From positions 201,001 through 265,000 of the forward strand of contig JACEEZ010025386.1 in the NCBI GenBank assembly GCA_016584305.1: a stretch of DNA of 64,000 nt. The letters run 5' to 3'. The DNA comes from Chionoecetes opilio (lineage: Eukaryota > Arthropoda > Malacostraca > Decapoda > Majidae). Below the pieces are notes generated by a model that saw only the letters and a program-made list of their open reading frames with translations, made no database searches and was not told the origin of the DNA. Position numbers and translations under genes: made by a program. This document shows positions 31,201 to 41,461 of the stretch, in pieces; positions within the stretch are counted from its first letter, which is position 1, and each line of letters begins with the position of its first letter.

Positions 31201-31374
31201 TTAACATGCTGTGGGACAAGCTGTGGGTGTGTGGGATATAATTATGCGCCACCAAGTGTGTGACGTTTTCAATGTGTGTTCCGCAGGTTTATGGTGAAGA
31301 ACCTGGAGACTTACTACAGCATCCAGGACTACGGCGTGGCGCCGCCCGAGTACCACCGCAAGGCCATCAGTTAG
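18959..31374 (+). CDS. MRG15: MRG15, chromodomain/MRG-domain chromatin protein (eight exons)
   Basis: MRG15 (MORF4L1) reads H3K36 methylation and is a subunit of NuA4/TIP60 acetyltransferase and Sin3/HDAC complexes. Exons: 18959-18995, 22255-22369, 24912-25007, 26605-26992, 28940-29133, 30031-30203, 30807-30891, 31287-31374; all joins are GT-AG and in phase, giving 391 residues. Residues about 13-80 form the chromodomain: ERVLCFHGPLIYEAKCLKV, then YFIHYAGWNKNWDEWVPESR, with the aromatic cage Tyr, Tyr, Trp and Trp in place. Exon 4 encodes a Lys-rich then Ala/Pro/Thr-rich linker. The MRG domain follows: PALVDDWDLINRQRKLP, EYFNVMLGTQLLYKFERPQY, MLAYTQLDEKS and VAPPEYHRKAIS. An alternative acceptor 30 bases upstream of exon 5 would add ten residues. 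The gene diverges from TSEN2 and converges with tropomyosin. Confidence 0.97.
19440..19935 (+). repeat. Three tandem units of the CCTAA-rich repeat
   Basis: Each unit runs CCTAACCTCACCTAAATGAC, TATAACCTTAACCTGAC and CTAACCTAACCTGGCC, about 150-170 bases. It lies in MRG15 intron 1. It contains the sequence matching the unfilled Helitron site. Confidence 0.8.
20190..20310 (+). repeat. TTAGG-type telomere-like tract
   Basis: Four TTAGG words in a row at about 20192-20210, then GGTTAGTTTGAGGGTTAGG-like variants. TTAGG is the usual arthropod telomere repeat, and here it is interstitial in MRG15 intron 1. Confidence 0.8.
20570..20775 (+). repeat. AT-rich minisatellite
   Basis: TATTATTTATTCTTATATA repeated about seven times with small changes. 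Confidence 0.9.
20984..21438. mobile_element. TIR element carrying a telomere-like satellite, copy 2
   Basis: Same ends as the element at 1747: GGATACAGTTGATTCGGGCC and GGCCCGAATCAACGGATCC. Here the inverted ends extend further inward (GACAGGGCGGTG facing CACCGCCCTGCCTGC). The interior has up to seven consecutive CCTAA words, then CCTTAACCACAAAGTATA, alternating with CTATGCCTCTGTGCACCACC. Flanks AGAATGTTT and CGAATGTTC are a likely target duplication. In MRG15 intron 1. Confidence 0.9.
21651..21909. mobile_element. Near-perfect 259-base foldback element
   Basis: ACCGTAGATAACACTATAGT to its exact mirror ending at 21909. Inner arms AGTCACTCGCCACTGCAC and ATTTTAGCATCACTACAGAC also mirror. The loop is about 20 bases. 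Related pieces are at 17814 and 22456. Confidence 0.9.
22255..22369 (+). CDS. MRG15: MRG15 exon 2 (chromodomain, first half)
   Basis: Acceptor after a TC tract, CTCCCTGAGCAG. Encodes ERVLCFHGPLIYEAKCLKV and KYFIHYAGWNK, carrying the first two cage tyrosines and one tryptophan. The donor AA|GTGGGT is weak and sits at the edge of an AGT microsatellite. Confidence 0.96.
22378..22439 (+). repeat. AGT trinucleotide repeat
   Basis: About 20 AGT units, beginning nine bases after the exon 2 donor. Confidence 0.95.
22456..22665. mobile_element. ACACTATAGTCGCC foldback, copy 3
   Basis: Shorter version of the element at 21651; ends ACCGTCAACAACACTATAGT and ACTATAGTGTTATTGACAGT. Confidence 0.85.
22709..23279. 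mobile_element. Tigger-like element with a nested retroposed tail
   Basis: Ends CAGGAGAACCTCATTTAACC and GGATAAACGAGGTTTTCCTG are imperfect inverted repeats with TA on both sides. Inside, at about 22908-23168, sits an unrelated segment ending in poly(A) whose frame (NSGTLFLFIFPLSYDLNLFK) resembles LINE C-terminal tails. Confidence 0.7.
23339..23582. mobile_element. Tigger/pogo-like MITE, copy 3
   Basis: CAGTAAACCCTCTCATATTG to GAGAGGTTTTACTG with TA flanks; poly(A) interior. Confidence 0.85.
23750..24600. repeat. Twenty-base satellite array
   Basis: About forty units of ACAAGCATGACAGGTGTGTA with point variants and a few shortened units (GTGTGTAACAGG). It ends in a GTGTGTACGGGTGTGTGG transition. 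Because 20 is not a multiple of three and the unit lacks stops in several frames, it gives long false reading frames (HLSCLLHTCHACYTPVM). In MRG15 intron 2. Confidence 0.95.
24681..24884. mobile_element. TAACGAGG repeat, full copy
   Basis: TTTTAACGAGGTGAAAAATC faces GGAATTTTTGCCTCGTTAAA. The interior has CCCTTGCTGCTTACTGACTG and ATCATAGTTAACCATAGTAT. It ends about 27 bases before MRG15 exon 3. Confidence 0.8.
24912..25007 (+). CDS. MRG15: MRG15 exon 3 (chromodomain, second half)
   Basis: Acceptor GTCGTTGCAG. Encodes WDEWVPESRVLKLSDANISR, the last cage tryptophan and the closing helix. The donor CACT|GTGAGTGTG is the first GT of a GT microsatellite. Confidence 0.96.
25008..25056 (+). repeat. 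GT microsatellite at the exon 3 donor
   Basis: GT repeat beginning with the splice donor, as at USB1 exon 2. Confidence 0.95.
25108..25202. repeat. Foldback with a GT-repeat loop
   Basis: GGGACTGTATTCATAAAGG faces CCTTTATGAATACAGTCCC around a GT tract. Confidence 0.85.
25283..25366 (+). mobile_element. LINE 3' end fragment
   Basis: GGCGTATCATCGACCACC and TATATGACATTACGGGAAA match the end of the fragment at 15276. MITE copy D begins right after it. Confidence 0.6.
25372..25573 (-). mobile_element. TTAA-flanked MITE, copy D
   Basis: TTAACCCCTTCACGCCCAG to TCTCAAGGGGTTAA, opposite orientation to copy A. Confidence 0.9.
26134..26343 (+). mobile_element. TTAA-flanked MITE, copy E
   Basis: TTAACCCTTCACGCCCAG to GGGCATGAAGGGTTAA. 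It shares its right TTAA with copy F. Confidence 0.9.
26340..26573 (-). mobile_element. TTAA-flanked MITE, copy F
   Basis: TTAACCCCTTCATGCCCAG to GGTGTGCAAGGGTTAA. Inverted relative to copy E and joined to it at the single TTAA 26340-26343. It ends 31 bases before exon 4. Confidence 0.9.
26605..26992 (+). CDS. MRG15: MRG15 exon 4 (low-complexity linker)
   Basis: Acceptor AATCTCCTACAG. Encodes KNKKNKKEKAKKFPKELG, then about 60 residues of Ala, Pro, Thr and Val, then SRSSTPSTDRSSGGPGKR and NRKKRSRMDS, a likely nuclear localisation segment. Very GC-rich, unlike its introns. Donor ACG|GTAAGG, phase 0. Confidence 0.93.
27132..27205. mobile_element. Short MITE of the ACTCGCCGCATGTTAAG family
   Basis: CTATACTTGCCGCATGTTAA faces TTAACGTGCGGCGAGTATAG; 74 bases in all, a minimal deletion form of the element at 5851. 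Confidence 0.85.
27212..27690 (+). mobile_element. Possible Tigger-like remnant
   Basis: AGTCAAACCTCGGGTCTCG resembles the ends of Tigger-like elements (compare 55360), and TTCGAACAAATCGG/ACGAATCG words recur through the block. The right end does not mirror the left, so it is truncated or diverged. Confidence 0.35.
28014..28278 (+). repeat. GA then ATGT microsatellites
   Basis: A GA run (28014-28075), then ATGT/GTGT runs to 28278. In MRG15 intron 4. The same GA-CTC-ATGT junction order occurs in miniature at 27043-27081. Confidence 0.95.
28322..28521 (+). mobile_element. TTAA-flanked MITE, copy G
   Basis: TTAACCCCTTGAGGCCCAG to GGGCGTGAAGGGGTTAA. Confidence 0.9.
28540..28905 (+). repeat. TCTATC/TCAC pyrimidine-rich tract before exon 5
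   Basis: Nearly 400 bases of TCTCTATCTC and TCACTCTTTATCTCAC repeats leading directly into the exon 5 acceptors. It forms an extremely long polypyrimidine tract on the MRG15 RNA. Confidence 0.9.
28910..28939 (+). promoter_or_regulatory. MRG15: Duplicated splice acceptor of MRG15 exon 5
   Basis: The block TCTCTATTCAGGAGGACC occurs twice, exactly 30 bases apart, giving acceptors before 28910 and 28940. Use of the first adds ten in-frame residues, EDQFFSLSIQ, with no stop. The second gives the canonical protein. Confidence 0.85.
28940..29133 (+). CDS. MRG15: MRG15 exon 5 (MRG domain start)
   Basis: Encodes MTAVEVRVKVPDELKPALVD, then DWDLINRQRKLPIVPARATV. Donor AATAA|GTGTGTGG, followed at once by a G-rich minisatellite. 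Phase 2. Confidence 0.97.
29140..29456 (+). repeat. Purine-only G-rich minisatellite
   Basis: Over 300 bases of GGGGAGAGAGGGA-type repeats with almost no pyrimidines on the plus strand. Many GGG/GGGG runs could form quadruplexes or triplex DNA. It starts a few bases after the exon 5 donor. Confidence 0.9.
30031..30203 (+). CDS. MRG15: MRG15 exon 6 (MRG domain core)
   Basis: Acceptor ACCCCCCCAG. Encodes ESAVQEVVAGLREYFNVMLG, TQLLYKFERPQYAELL and IHLIRLF. Donor CTTTG|GTGAGA, phase 1. Confidence 0.98.
30525..30628 (+). mobile_element. LINE 3' end fragment
   Basis: CAACGGATAGAGACTGTTGG and AAGCGTATCATCG match the fragment at 15276 with changes that break the frame. In MRG15 intron 6. Confidence 0.6.
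30640..30770 (-). mobile_element. LINE endonuclease fragment
   Basis: On the minus strand the frame reads ILGGDFHAKMSAWHANK. G-G-D-F-N/H-A-K is the hallmark of the APE-type endonuclease of LINE elements. Only this patch survives. It is 36 bases from MRG15 exon 7. Confidence 0.6.
30807..30891 (+). CDS. MRG15: MRG15 exon 7
   Basis: Encodes RLGQMLAYTQLDEKSITLLN, then FHLQDFL. Donor CAG|GTGCTG, phase 2. Confidence 0.97.
31287..31374 (+). CDS. MRG15: MRG15 exon 8 (C-terminus)
   Basis: Acceptor GTTCCGCAG. Encodes FMVKNLETYYSIQDYGVAPP, then EYHRKAIS and TAG at 31372-31374. The ending matches the family. Confidence 0.97.
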
Positions 31375-31715
31375 CCCGACCCCCACGCCGCCACACCCGG
31401 GCCAGGGAGGTTTGTGCCTCTCTGATCTCAGTATTGATTTCTGGCGTTGAAAGGAAGCATTGTTTTCCGGTGTTGAAAGGAAGCACACTTAAGTATTCAG
31501 AAAAAGCTGAGAAGAACTCGAGTACAGTGTATTTCAGTCAGATCCCAGTATGTCAAACAACTGACATTACAGTCTTGATGGAGGAGTGGGTCAAGTTTAT
31601 TTGCCTGCAAGGTGTACATTGCGTGGCAGGAGAGCTGCTGCTGTGACCAGGACAGCAGAGTACAACTAGTGGACAGCATCATTATTATACTTTTATAGTT
31701 TTAAGTTTTCTTACC

Positions 31716-31721
31716 AATAAA
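31716..31721 (+). terminator. MRG15: MRG15 poly(A) signal
   Basis: AATAAA about 340 bases after the stop codon. It lies 77 bases from the tropomyosin signal on the other strand. Confidence 0.75.
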
Positions 31722-31797
31722 TACATAATAAGGATGAGAGCCCTTCACTGCATCTCCACTTCACGTGGGACATAGATAGGACTCTTTGTTTACAAAA

Positions 31798-31803
31798 TTT
31801 ATT
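31798..31803 (-). terminator. Tropomyosin distal poly(A) signal
   Basis: TTTATT on the plus strand, AATAAA on the minus strand, about 490 bases after the exon 9a stop. A cleavage site 15-30 bases on would lie close to the end of the MRG15 transcript, so the two 3' ends may abut or overlap. Confidence 0.65.
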
Positions 31804-32289
31804 ACACGTTAAACAGTGTACAATCATTCTGTAAGTATAAGATCCAGATTTTTGAATGAATAATATTAACTTATATATTACTAATAATTCATATAGTAAA
31901 TGCATAACGCATAAGGACTGATTGCAACTCGAGGTGAACCTCTGCACCCTTACATACAATAACATCTAGACGAGGGCCGAACCCCAGAGTCCCGCGGTGG
32001 TGGCGGGGCGGCTCCGGGGGATCCAGACCCTCCGGGGCCGCCACTCCGGGACGCGGCCCACACAGGCGGACGATGGCGGGCCAGGTGGTGGTGTTGTAAA
32101 GGTGACGGTGGTGGTGGTGTAGTAGTAGTAGTGGCGGGGCGCATCAGGGCCGTCAGTCAAGTCAGTCCGCGTGGGCGTGAACGTGCCGCGGGTGTGGGCG
32201 GGATTGGCCGGGGCCGCCCCGCACACACCCAAGCGGCCGGCCACGCCCGTCCAAGCACCGTGTGGGCGCCCACCAGCTGTTCGCCACAC
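31804..32289 (-). other. Tropomyosin 3' UTR after exon 9a
   Basis: GC-rich near the stop, AT-rich toward the poly(A) signal, with a GTGGTGGTGGTGTAGTAG patch near 32107. No other gene is supported. Confidence 0.6.
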
Positions 32290-32372
32290 TTAGAATCCTG
32301 ACAATTCTGAGAACGCCTGGTCCATCTCATCAGCAATGTTCTTATATTTCTCTTTCTCATTAACAAGTTCAT
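32290..32372 (-). CDS. Tm: Tropomyosin exon 9a (alternative C-terminus)
   Basis: Acceptor GTCTGTTACAG. Encodes [26 protein letters not shown] and a TAA stop. The SGF ending resembles one insect muscle form. It is the most distal terminal exon and uses the poly(A) signal at 31803. Confidence 0.97.
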
Positions 32373-35300
32373 CTGTAACAGACGGTGAGAAGTTACCAGC
32401 GCGGGGCTCGCTGCTTCCGCCGCCGCCGCCGCCGCAGCATCGGGCAGACGCTCGCGACGAACATCCGGCGGCAATAAATATTCTGTCACGTTTGCATCAT
32501 TGACTCTTGAAACAAAACATGAACCACGACTGAAGGTAATTGAAAATTTCTTTAGAATTGAACACAAATCAAATGTGTGTGTGTACCAGAATTAAAATGA
32601 TCAGGAAGGCAAACTTTACCAATTAATACGAATGATTGGATGACGTCGATTGGGATGTAAAATGCAACTCATAAAAACAAAAGTAAAAGGAATTCTTATA
32701 AACTCAGTTATATAAGCTTTGTGAAAGAAACAAGGTAACAGGCCAGCTGGGCATAAGAAGAGGTGGCGGAAGGGCAGAGCAACAGTGTTTAGTAGCCAGA
32801 CAGTTCGCTGAATGTCTGGTCCAGCTCGTCCGTAATATTCTTGTACTTCTCCTTTTCGTTAACCAATTCGTCTGCAAAGTAAAAATTAACAAACACACGT
32901 CAGTTAACACGCCAGAGAGTTAGTTCCCAGAAGCTGAAGGCTGCCGAGGCACTACAGTGTGAGTCGCCGCACCACCCAAACGTTAACACAACAACTACTG
33001 CTGCTGCTGCTGCACTACTGGCAACACACCCCCACCCTGACCCTGACCCGGCACGGCGAGGCTTCCATCGCGTCGCTGCTCTCTGTGCAGTCTGCCGTCC
33101 ACGTGACCCATGACTCGGCTCCCCGGGGGGTCTCCGGGTCATGGCTCGGAGAGGCACGGGCGGCGCAGAGACCCAGCAACGTGACCGGAGGACTCGGTGC
33201 ATAGTACTCACTCGTATTTACAAGAAGCGTTGGATGTGATAAAAAGAAAGTTGTCAGTATAAAATCGTACACACTACATCACGCCCCCGGTGGGGTCGAG
33301 CGACGTCTAAGAGACCGCGAATGGCGTTACGAAGAGACGTGTGTTGTTACGGGAGCGCTACAGAAGACTGACAATGGCAGTATTGATCCGGGGGGCGTGT
33401 GTGCCCCCCTGGCCTGCTGGACTGGATTATTGGGGAAGAGAGGCAGGCGGCGGTGTTGGAGGTGTTGGGCCCGGCCTGCAGCACCACCACGCTGCTGCTG
33501 CAGCCCCTGGGGGTGGCAGCAGCCTACCCTAGTCCCCCTTGAAGGAAGGGGGTGATAGCCGTGAGGACTCCAGCAGCACGGGTGGGGCAGGCGGGCCGCG
33601 GGGGCCGGGGATGAGCTTTAGTTTGAGAGACAGCGGAGGCCGGGAGCTTTAAGGTGGGGGAGACGGTGTTGGCCGGGGGGGAGCTTCCTCCTTGCCACAG
33701 ACGACTACCGGGGGGCGGTAAGTAGATGGTGGGGGGGGTGACAGCAATCATGGAGGCAGGGAAGGGCAGAGTAGTTATGGACTAGTGGTAGTAGTAGTAG
33801 AAGTGGTGGTAGTAATGATGGTAGCAGTTTAGTAGATTCGTCAGGATGGAGAGCTCAATAGCCAGACATTTCGGTGAAGGTCTGATCCAGTTCGTCGGTA
33901 ATGGACTTGTACTTCTCCTTCTGAATGACAAGTTCGTCTGAAAGGGAGAGAGCGGGAGAGAGCGGGGTTAGTGCGGAAAACAGGACCGGCAAGTTACGGT
34001 AAAGCACTGAGAGCGATTCTCAACAAGCCGCAGCGAGTCACTTCTATGTGGGAACAACCAACACTCCAACAGTAGTCATCATGCACTGCCCGCCACCACT
34101 ACTCAACGCTAACAAGTGTGACCGACTGCAGCGGGGATGTTGAGAATTGCTCCAGTACACAGCACGGGTCGATTATTAGTGACCACTGTTAGTCACACAA
34201 AACCCGAGTCATATGGCATTATTCTAGTCACACACACCGCCTGCTGCCTGGCACTGTTAGGTCATGGCACAGGCGTCAGGTCAGGTCAGGTGGCTGGTTG
34301 GTTGCATACCTAAGAGGCTGAGAGGCGATCATACTGGACCAAAGGAAGCCAGTGTACAATAAGGTTGGTCATTACTTTTTCATTGGCTGTGGGGGGCAAG
34401 TTGTCTCCCTACATAAGTTACACTAAGCAACCCCTGTGTTTACCTGCTTTATTATTATTATTACTAAGGTAGAAGGGCTCAGCTTAAATAGCTAATTGTT
34501 CTTGTGCTGTGACAAGGAATACTTAATTATAGAGGCCATTTTTTTCTATCCCGGCCAAAGGTCATCGAGGCGCCTCCGACCGTCCCTTGTACCTGACGGG
34601 CCGAACATAGGCTTGTGATGAGTGGCAGTACATACATAGGGGTATACACATGACGCAACTCTCACTCACAGGCTCATGTCTGGCCCCACAGGTAGAAGAG
34701 GGCGGCGCATTGGCCATGGTAAATTTTGACCGGGATAAAAAAGAAATTACTGTTTATTTTCAAGCTTGAGAATTAGTAGTTGTTCCAGGATGGCAAGACT
34801 GAACCTGGCGATTCTTGAGCTTTGATAAAAGCAAATTATTCTTTGAAAATATTATCATAAAGCTTGGAGACTTTGCGAAGCATGAAGCAGAGGCTACTGG
34901 GCTTGTGTGAAGGTAATGACAGGCAATGGAGCGCTGCGACGCCCACACACACACTCAGGCAAGGACAGCCGTGCACTTCAAATAATTCCTTCCACATCAC
35001 CACACCTTCCCTGCACCCGTGAGCCCAGTCTGTGCCTTCCAGGGCATCCATCGTCAAGGATTCCTGGAAGGGCGCCACACAGCCACACGATGCAACTAAG
35101 CTGTGCAAACTCAAGAATTATTCCAAAGCCACTGTTGGTGTGTTTGCCCGTGTGCCTCGGCCGTCCCAGCGCACCACCACAAGGGAGCCCAAGCTGCTAC
35201 CAAAGGTTCCCGAGAGCTCTCATACAGCCAAGAATGTGGGCAGCTTCACCATCACACCATCCATCTTGTGCTGGCGGGTTCTTCAATTTACATACAAGAT

Positions 35301-38300
35301 GACGTGCTCCCTGATAGCATACACAGATATGCTCTCAAAGGCAACGTCCTCGACTGTAAACTTTAAGGTAGCTCCACCAGCACAGCCGTGATGGTGTGAG
35401 GCAAGGCTCCCGGACAGGTGAATCGAGAGCCGCGACAAGTGGCCGTGCCAACCTGAGACTTCCGGCTTCCTTCAGCAGGTCCTGGCCAATGTTTACATAT
35501 TCTGGATGTCCTGTAGGGTGGCCTCCATGTCGGCCTGAAGCATCCTACTCTTATCTTTCTCAGCAACTAGATCGTCTGTAAACACAACATAAAACACACA
35601 CATGCAGGTTACCAAAATAAAAAACCAAACAAAAAACTTGCAAATTAATGACAAAACAAAATGTCTAATGCTATGAAACCATTTTAAAACTAAAATAAAA
35701 CAAAAGTTTAACACAACACAAAACACCAAAACATGAACATGCGGGGAGGTTTGAGGGGCGCCTCCCCCCTGGTCCTGTCAGGGAGTGGCCAGTGCCGGGG
35801 GGGTGCCACGGGGGGCAGCTGGGTCAATGGGTCGTGCACAACTTAGGTCACAGTCTGCCCGAGGCCTGGCGCTGGGCTGCCACACACAGAGAGGTTCTGT
35901 GTGGCGGGGACAGGGGGGGTGAGGTGCGGTGCCCTGGTTATCACTGAATAGGCTCGCCAGATACTCTGCAGAGCTCTGTTACTGTGCTCTCTGTCACTTA
36001 AAACAGGAATTGTAATTCTCTTCACTTCATGCTGCCATGTCACCAGGACTGACATTCCCTAACAGTAAGTCAGAGTCCTCTCTCAAACCACATTCTTGAT
36101 GTGAAATCTGTTTAGTCTTGAAGGTATTCAGAGCAGCACATAACAGGGGGGCCGAGCACACCTCAGCCAGGCCCCCGCCACACACACCACCATGGCGGGG
36201 CAGCACAGCCCACGGGGGTCTAGGATGGCTGGCGCTGGAGATTTAGTCCTGTCTTGAGTAACAGGTGGTGCAGCCCCCTCCCCTGGGGTGCCCCTGATGG
36301 TGGGCACCAGGGGAGGGGCTGCAGCCAGGCCTCAGGGGAATGTTAACCCAAGTTGGTAATTAACACTTAGTTAGGCAAAGTCAAATGTAAGGTCAGCTTG
36401 CTCACAAGAGGTCAAGTCAGTCCAACATGGGGGTGTAGAAGAGAGAGTGGAAGGTACTGCAGAGGAGACATGAGAGGGTCAAAAGAAAGGAATGTAGAGA
36501 AGGAATCACTCCCTGAGTCTGATGCCCCCAGCCAGCCAGCCAGGCCGGTCTGTTATAGCAAGGTGGTATACAACAGGGTGTGAGGGGCAGCCTTGAGAGG
36601 CTTGAACATAGCTGGCTGGCTGAGGGCAAGAGTGCGTTAGTGTGACTGTATCCAGAAGGACGGCAGTCACTTGTTCCAACCGGGTGAGGGATAGACAGAG
36701 AAATTTGGCTTCGCAACGAGGCCGCCTGGTGTGTGGATAAAGTCCAGGCCAGGCCGGCCACTTCTCGTACCCGAAACCGTCTGTTGGTGTGAGAACTGAT
36801 GACGGGGAGTTACGGGGTGAGGACACGGAGCCTTGAGGGCTGGCATGCAGGGGCGGGAGGGTGAGGACCAGGGCAGGAAGGAGGGAGGGCATCGGCCCCA
36901 ACCTGGGTATTATAATGCAATAAGCCAGCTGGTGTTAGGGTGTGGAGAAGGATTATGTGCCAGAACATGTCTGGGGGAACGGAGGAGGTGGAGGAGGATA
37001 CTAGTGTGGTGGAGGGTGGAGTTCCACAGGTGGCAGGAGTGAGGAAAGCTACATCAAGGCATCTCTGTCCTGACAATGATTGGTTTGAGTTTGTTTACTG
37101 ATTTCAAGTCAATAAGAGTGAGTTTTGCCCAGAATACATCCAGCATTGGGGATGTATTACCGAGCCTGGGTGAAACGGCAGCACTTAACAAGCAGAGGGA
37201 GGCCTTGAGGGGGGTTGAGGGGGCTGGGGGGCCACGCCCACCACACAGGGTCTAGTACTGAGGGAACAATATAATACTGAGGGTCACTATTGGTGTGTGA
37301 GAGGCAAGAGGGAGGGAGGGAGCGGGTCCTGTTGGGTCAGTCCTGCCGTTGTCGCTGTTCATCTTGGTCTTCCGAGTCGCCTTAAGGGGTCGCCTCCCCC
37401 CGGCCCTCCCCAGCCTGCCAGTCACTCCGGCAGGGCGGGGAGGGACAGGGGAGGGTAGCGGGGGGGTCAGGGTGGGGCAGCAAGGGGCCGCCACTATGGC
37501 TCAATGGCCTCAGCTAACTCTAAACAAAACCTTGACTGCCAGCCCCTTGCCTCCACAGCCACAGCGCGTCACCTCCCCGCAGCACACGCCCCACAGGCCC
37601 CGGCGAGGCAGCCCAAACACTACATGGTGGTGCCTCCAGGGGGCTGTGTGAGGGCTGGGTGCTGAGGCAAAGTGAGGGCCCGGTGCGTGGGGGAGGGGCA
37701 GGCGGGCAAGGCTCTGCATCACTACCCTAGAGTAGTCTACGCTGCGCAATGCTAGCTAACACCTCAACACAAAACTTATCCTTTAATTGGGCAGTGTTCA
37801 TTGATTCTAGTAGCAATGCCTAGTGGGCCTCCTCACCTCAAAGTTACGGTGAAATAATATATCAAGAGTATTACAAAATAAACATAAAACTGCAGAGCAA
37901 ATGTGAACTTGAAGAGGAAGGAAATATTAACTTTTGTTGAGATTAAACAAGTCATTTAGAGAAAGTATAAAATAAATAATAATATTACATTTAGACACAA
38001 AACAAAAAACAATGGGAGTAACAGAGTGTGAGTGTATTAGTGAAGGGGTTGACTGTGCAGCGTCAGGGGGGAGGGCGGGGATTAGGATGGCGCAACACAC
38101 ACACACGCCCCATACCCAGGGGGGCAGGCGGTCCGGGGGAGCTTCCTCGGAAATATAACAAAGCGAAAAATAAATAAAACGTAAGCAGGTTCCCTTGAGG
38201 AAATATTACAGCAGTGGGAGAGAGAAAAGGGCGAACCAATAGTGATGGCGGCGAAGGTGATGGAAAATAATAAGTCGATGAGGTAATGAGACGATTGGTT

Positions 38301-39186
38301 GAATGGTAGAATGGTGCCATGGGCCAATATGAGTGGCCGCAGTTCTCCACTCTCTGGGGCTCCGTGACAGGGGGGGCAGTGTAGCGGTGGGGGGGGGGAG
38401 ACTGTGGTGTGGTGTCTTTCCGTAGGCTTACAAAACCGCTTTAAGGGGAGGGAGGTAAAGTTCTGCTGCTTGACCAAGGAGACAAATACACGAGGCAGCA
38501 ATGTTACCGACTGATTGATTGATTGATTGTTACCGAGAACCAGTGGGAATTAACATTACATGGCAAACTGCTGCTGAGATCAAGTGGAATGTGATCAGTG
38601 GAATGTTGTAGCAAACCAATACTGCTTCAATGCACGCTAAAGTTAATGGAGCATAAGACTGTCTGGGATCTTTCTGGTCTTCCATTTCTCACTTAAGGTT
38701 AGGCATCATATGAATTAAGTGGCCAATCTTGATCATGGTTCGGGAAGCAACCCTATCTTCAACCTGCCTCGCATCATATTGACAGGAATGCTAAGTCGTA
38801 TAGCTGCTGTGACAGTGAGATACGGGGAACCCTGGCACACCTGAAGCTTACTCCTACCAGTGACTGAATTGACCGATTGATTGTAATGTCATAAAAACAG
38901 GGAAGCGTGCCAGACATCAGAGTCATAGGCACTTGCGATTTAATTGAGGATGACCACTGAGGACAACTTGGACCTGGAGTGACAAGGGTGGACTGAGAAC
39001 AAGTGGGGACGATACAAGCCCGCCTGTACAAGGGACAGTTTGGGTTACGAGACTAAACTTCACAGTGACGAACATCAGGAGGCAGCCACGGACGACGCAA
39101 GGCTGGGGAACAGAGGGAGACTGGTGCCGGACAGGTGTGTGTGCAGGTGTGTGTGTGTGGGGGACATACAACGTGACACTGTACAA

Positions 39187-39223
<37 letters not shown>

Positions 39224-41397
39224 GGGGCGGACAAAGCCACCACAACCTCATACCTTCAAGCCTGTCGACCTCCTTCTGGAGCTTCTGCACAGACCTTTCA
39301 GCGAACTCAGCGCGAGCCTCAGCCTGCAGGGGAAGCACACGGGTCAGCATGGGGGGCGGGGGAGGCTGGGGAGTATGTCCAATATTTCAATACAAACAAA
39401 ACACAACACAACTATAGTGGGTGAGTTCCAAGAGTGGCACACTGAAGGGTTAGGAAAGTGTGTAACTACAAGCACTACAGAACCTTCCTTTCACCACCGT
39501 GCCTGCCACTCAAACACCTCCCAGAGTGGCGCCAGAGTGCTCAGTGTGGCAAGCCTCAAGGAGCATCTGTAGACACTCTGCAGGGACCCATTTGAGGGAC
39601 ACACGGACAGCAGGAACGGTTTAGTGCCTGTCTGTGAGTGCTTACTGAGTCAACAAGTAACACCAGGTAACACCAAGCACCGGAGTGATGCACAGAGTGG
39701 TAACCAGCATGCAACAGTGGTAGTGGTAGTAGTAGTGACAGGAACACGAATACTCACGTGAAGGTGACACTCCCCCTGGACAAGGCACACCCACCTGACA
39801 CCCAGACTTAACCTGGCACCTCAGCGGCACAGCAAACCCCCGTGTGTCCCCCTTCAGACAACTCCTCAGGGAAAGACTTTGCACATAGGCAGCAGAGAGA
39901 GAGAGAGAGAGAGAGGTAGTAAGATAGAGGAGAGGAAGGCAGTGACAGCAGCATAACCCTTCATTCAAAGCACAATACCCAGTCATTCTGTGCCCGGGAT
40001 AGGATGGAGGGTGGACCAGGAGGGAGGGTGGGTGGTGGTTAGCCAGCGGGGGGGTGTGAGGGCCTGGCATACACTGGGTTAAGCTGGTGGGAGGCAGGAT
40101 GTAGTAGTAGCAGCGTGGTAGGTAGTGGTAAGTTAGTAGTATTGTAGAGGTGTCGAGCATTAGGAGTATCTTGGCTTTAGAATAATTTATCTTTTGGGAT
40201 GTATGTACAGGGCCTGGTTATTTCCCGCTTGCTATGGCTGGAGAACACTATCAATGAAGTGTTTATCTTGCCGGAAAGGCCAAGATTACACCAATTACAG
40301 GTCTCCAGGCATAATAGTGGGGAGGTTTGTGGGGGGACTGGAAAGCCTCTTGTGGTTAGTGTGGTGTGGGAGATGGGGGGTTAGGAGGGAGCAGGACATG
40401 GCAGGAGGGGGCACAATACCTCTCTCATACGGTGTGACAGTTCCTTGATCTGCTCCTCAAAGTTATCCTCCCTATGAGCAGCCTAGAAACACACAGAGGG
40501 AGTTAGGAGAGGTGGGCCATAGAGGAACTTGGAAGGCATGGGGAGACCTGCTGGGAGGCACACACAGACACAGACACACACGAGCACTTCCCATGTAGGA
40601 CACCGCACACCTGAAGACTTGACTAAATGCCTGGACGAGAACACCTGGAAACGAACTGCCACAAATGCCTGGACGAAAATCAACGTTGAGAGAGACCCTG
40701 AGAGAGACTATAAGAGATAGAGAGAGTGAAGGAGCGAGGCATGGATAGAGAGAGAGAGAACCCTAAGAGATAAGAGAGAGTGAAGGAGCGAGGGAGGCAT
40801 AAATGGAGAGAGAGAGAACCCTGAGAGATAGAGAGTGAAGGAGCGAGGCATGATGGAGAGAGAGAGAGAACCCTAAGAGATACAGAGAGTGAAGGAGCAA
40901 GGCATGGAGAGAGAGAGAGAACCCTAAGAGATACAGAGAGTGAAGGAGCGAGGGATGGATGGAGAGAGAGAGAACCCTGAGAGATAGAGAGAGAGAAGGA
41001 GCGAGAGATGGATGGAGGCTGCCAACCCGCCAGTTACCTCTCTCAGGCTTTGTGTGACACTTCTTAGTTGTCCGTCCATCAAGTCCTCCTTGTGTGCAGA
41101 CTGTGGTGGTGGTGGTGGTGGTGGTGTGTGAGGGAGATACACTGCATGTTAGTGAGTACAGTGATGGGGGGAGGGTGGTGTGGGGGGGTTAACCATCCAA
41201 GGAGAGGGAGAGAGAGAGAGGACAGAGGTAGAAACGGAATAAATGAGAGAAAGACAGTGTGAGCAAAGAGAGAGAGAGAGAGAAACAAGGAAGAGAGAAC
41301 AGGTAGAAACAAAGAATAAATGAATGAGAGAGAGAGAGAGAGAGAGAGAGAACAGGTAGAAACAAGGAAGAGAGAGAGAACAGGTAGAAACTAGGAA

Positions 41398-41461
<64 letters not shown>

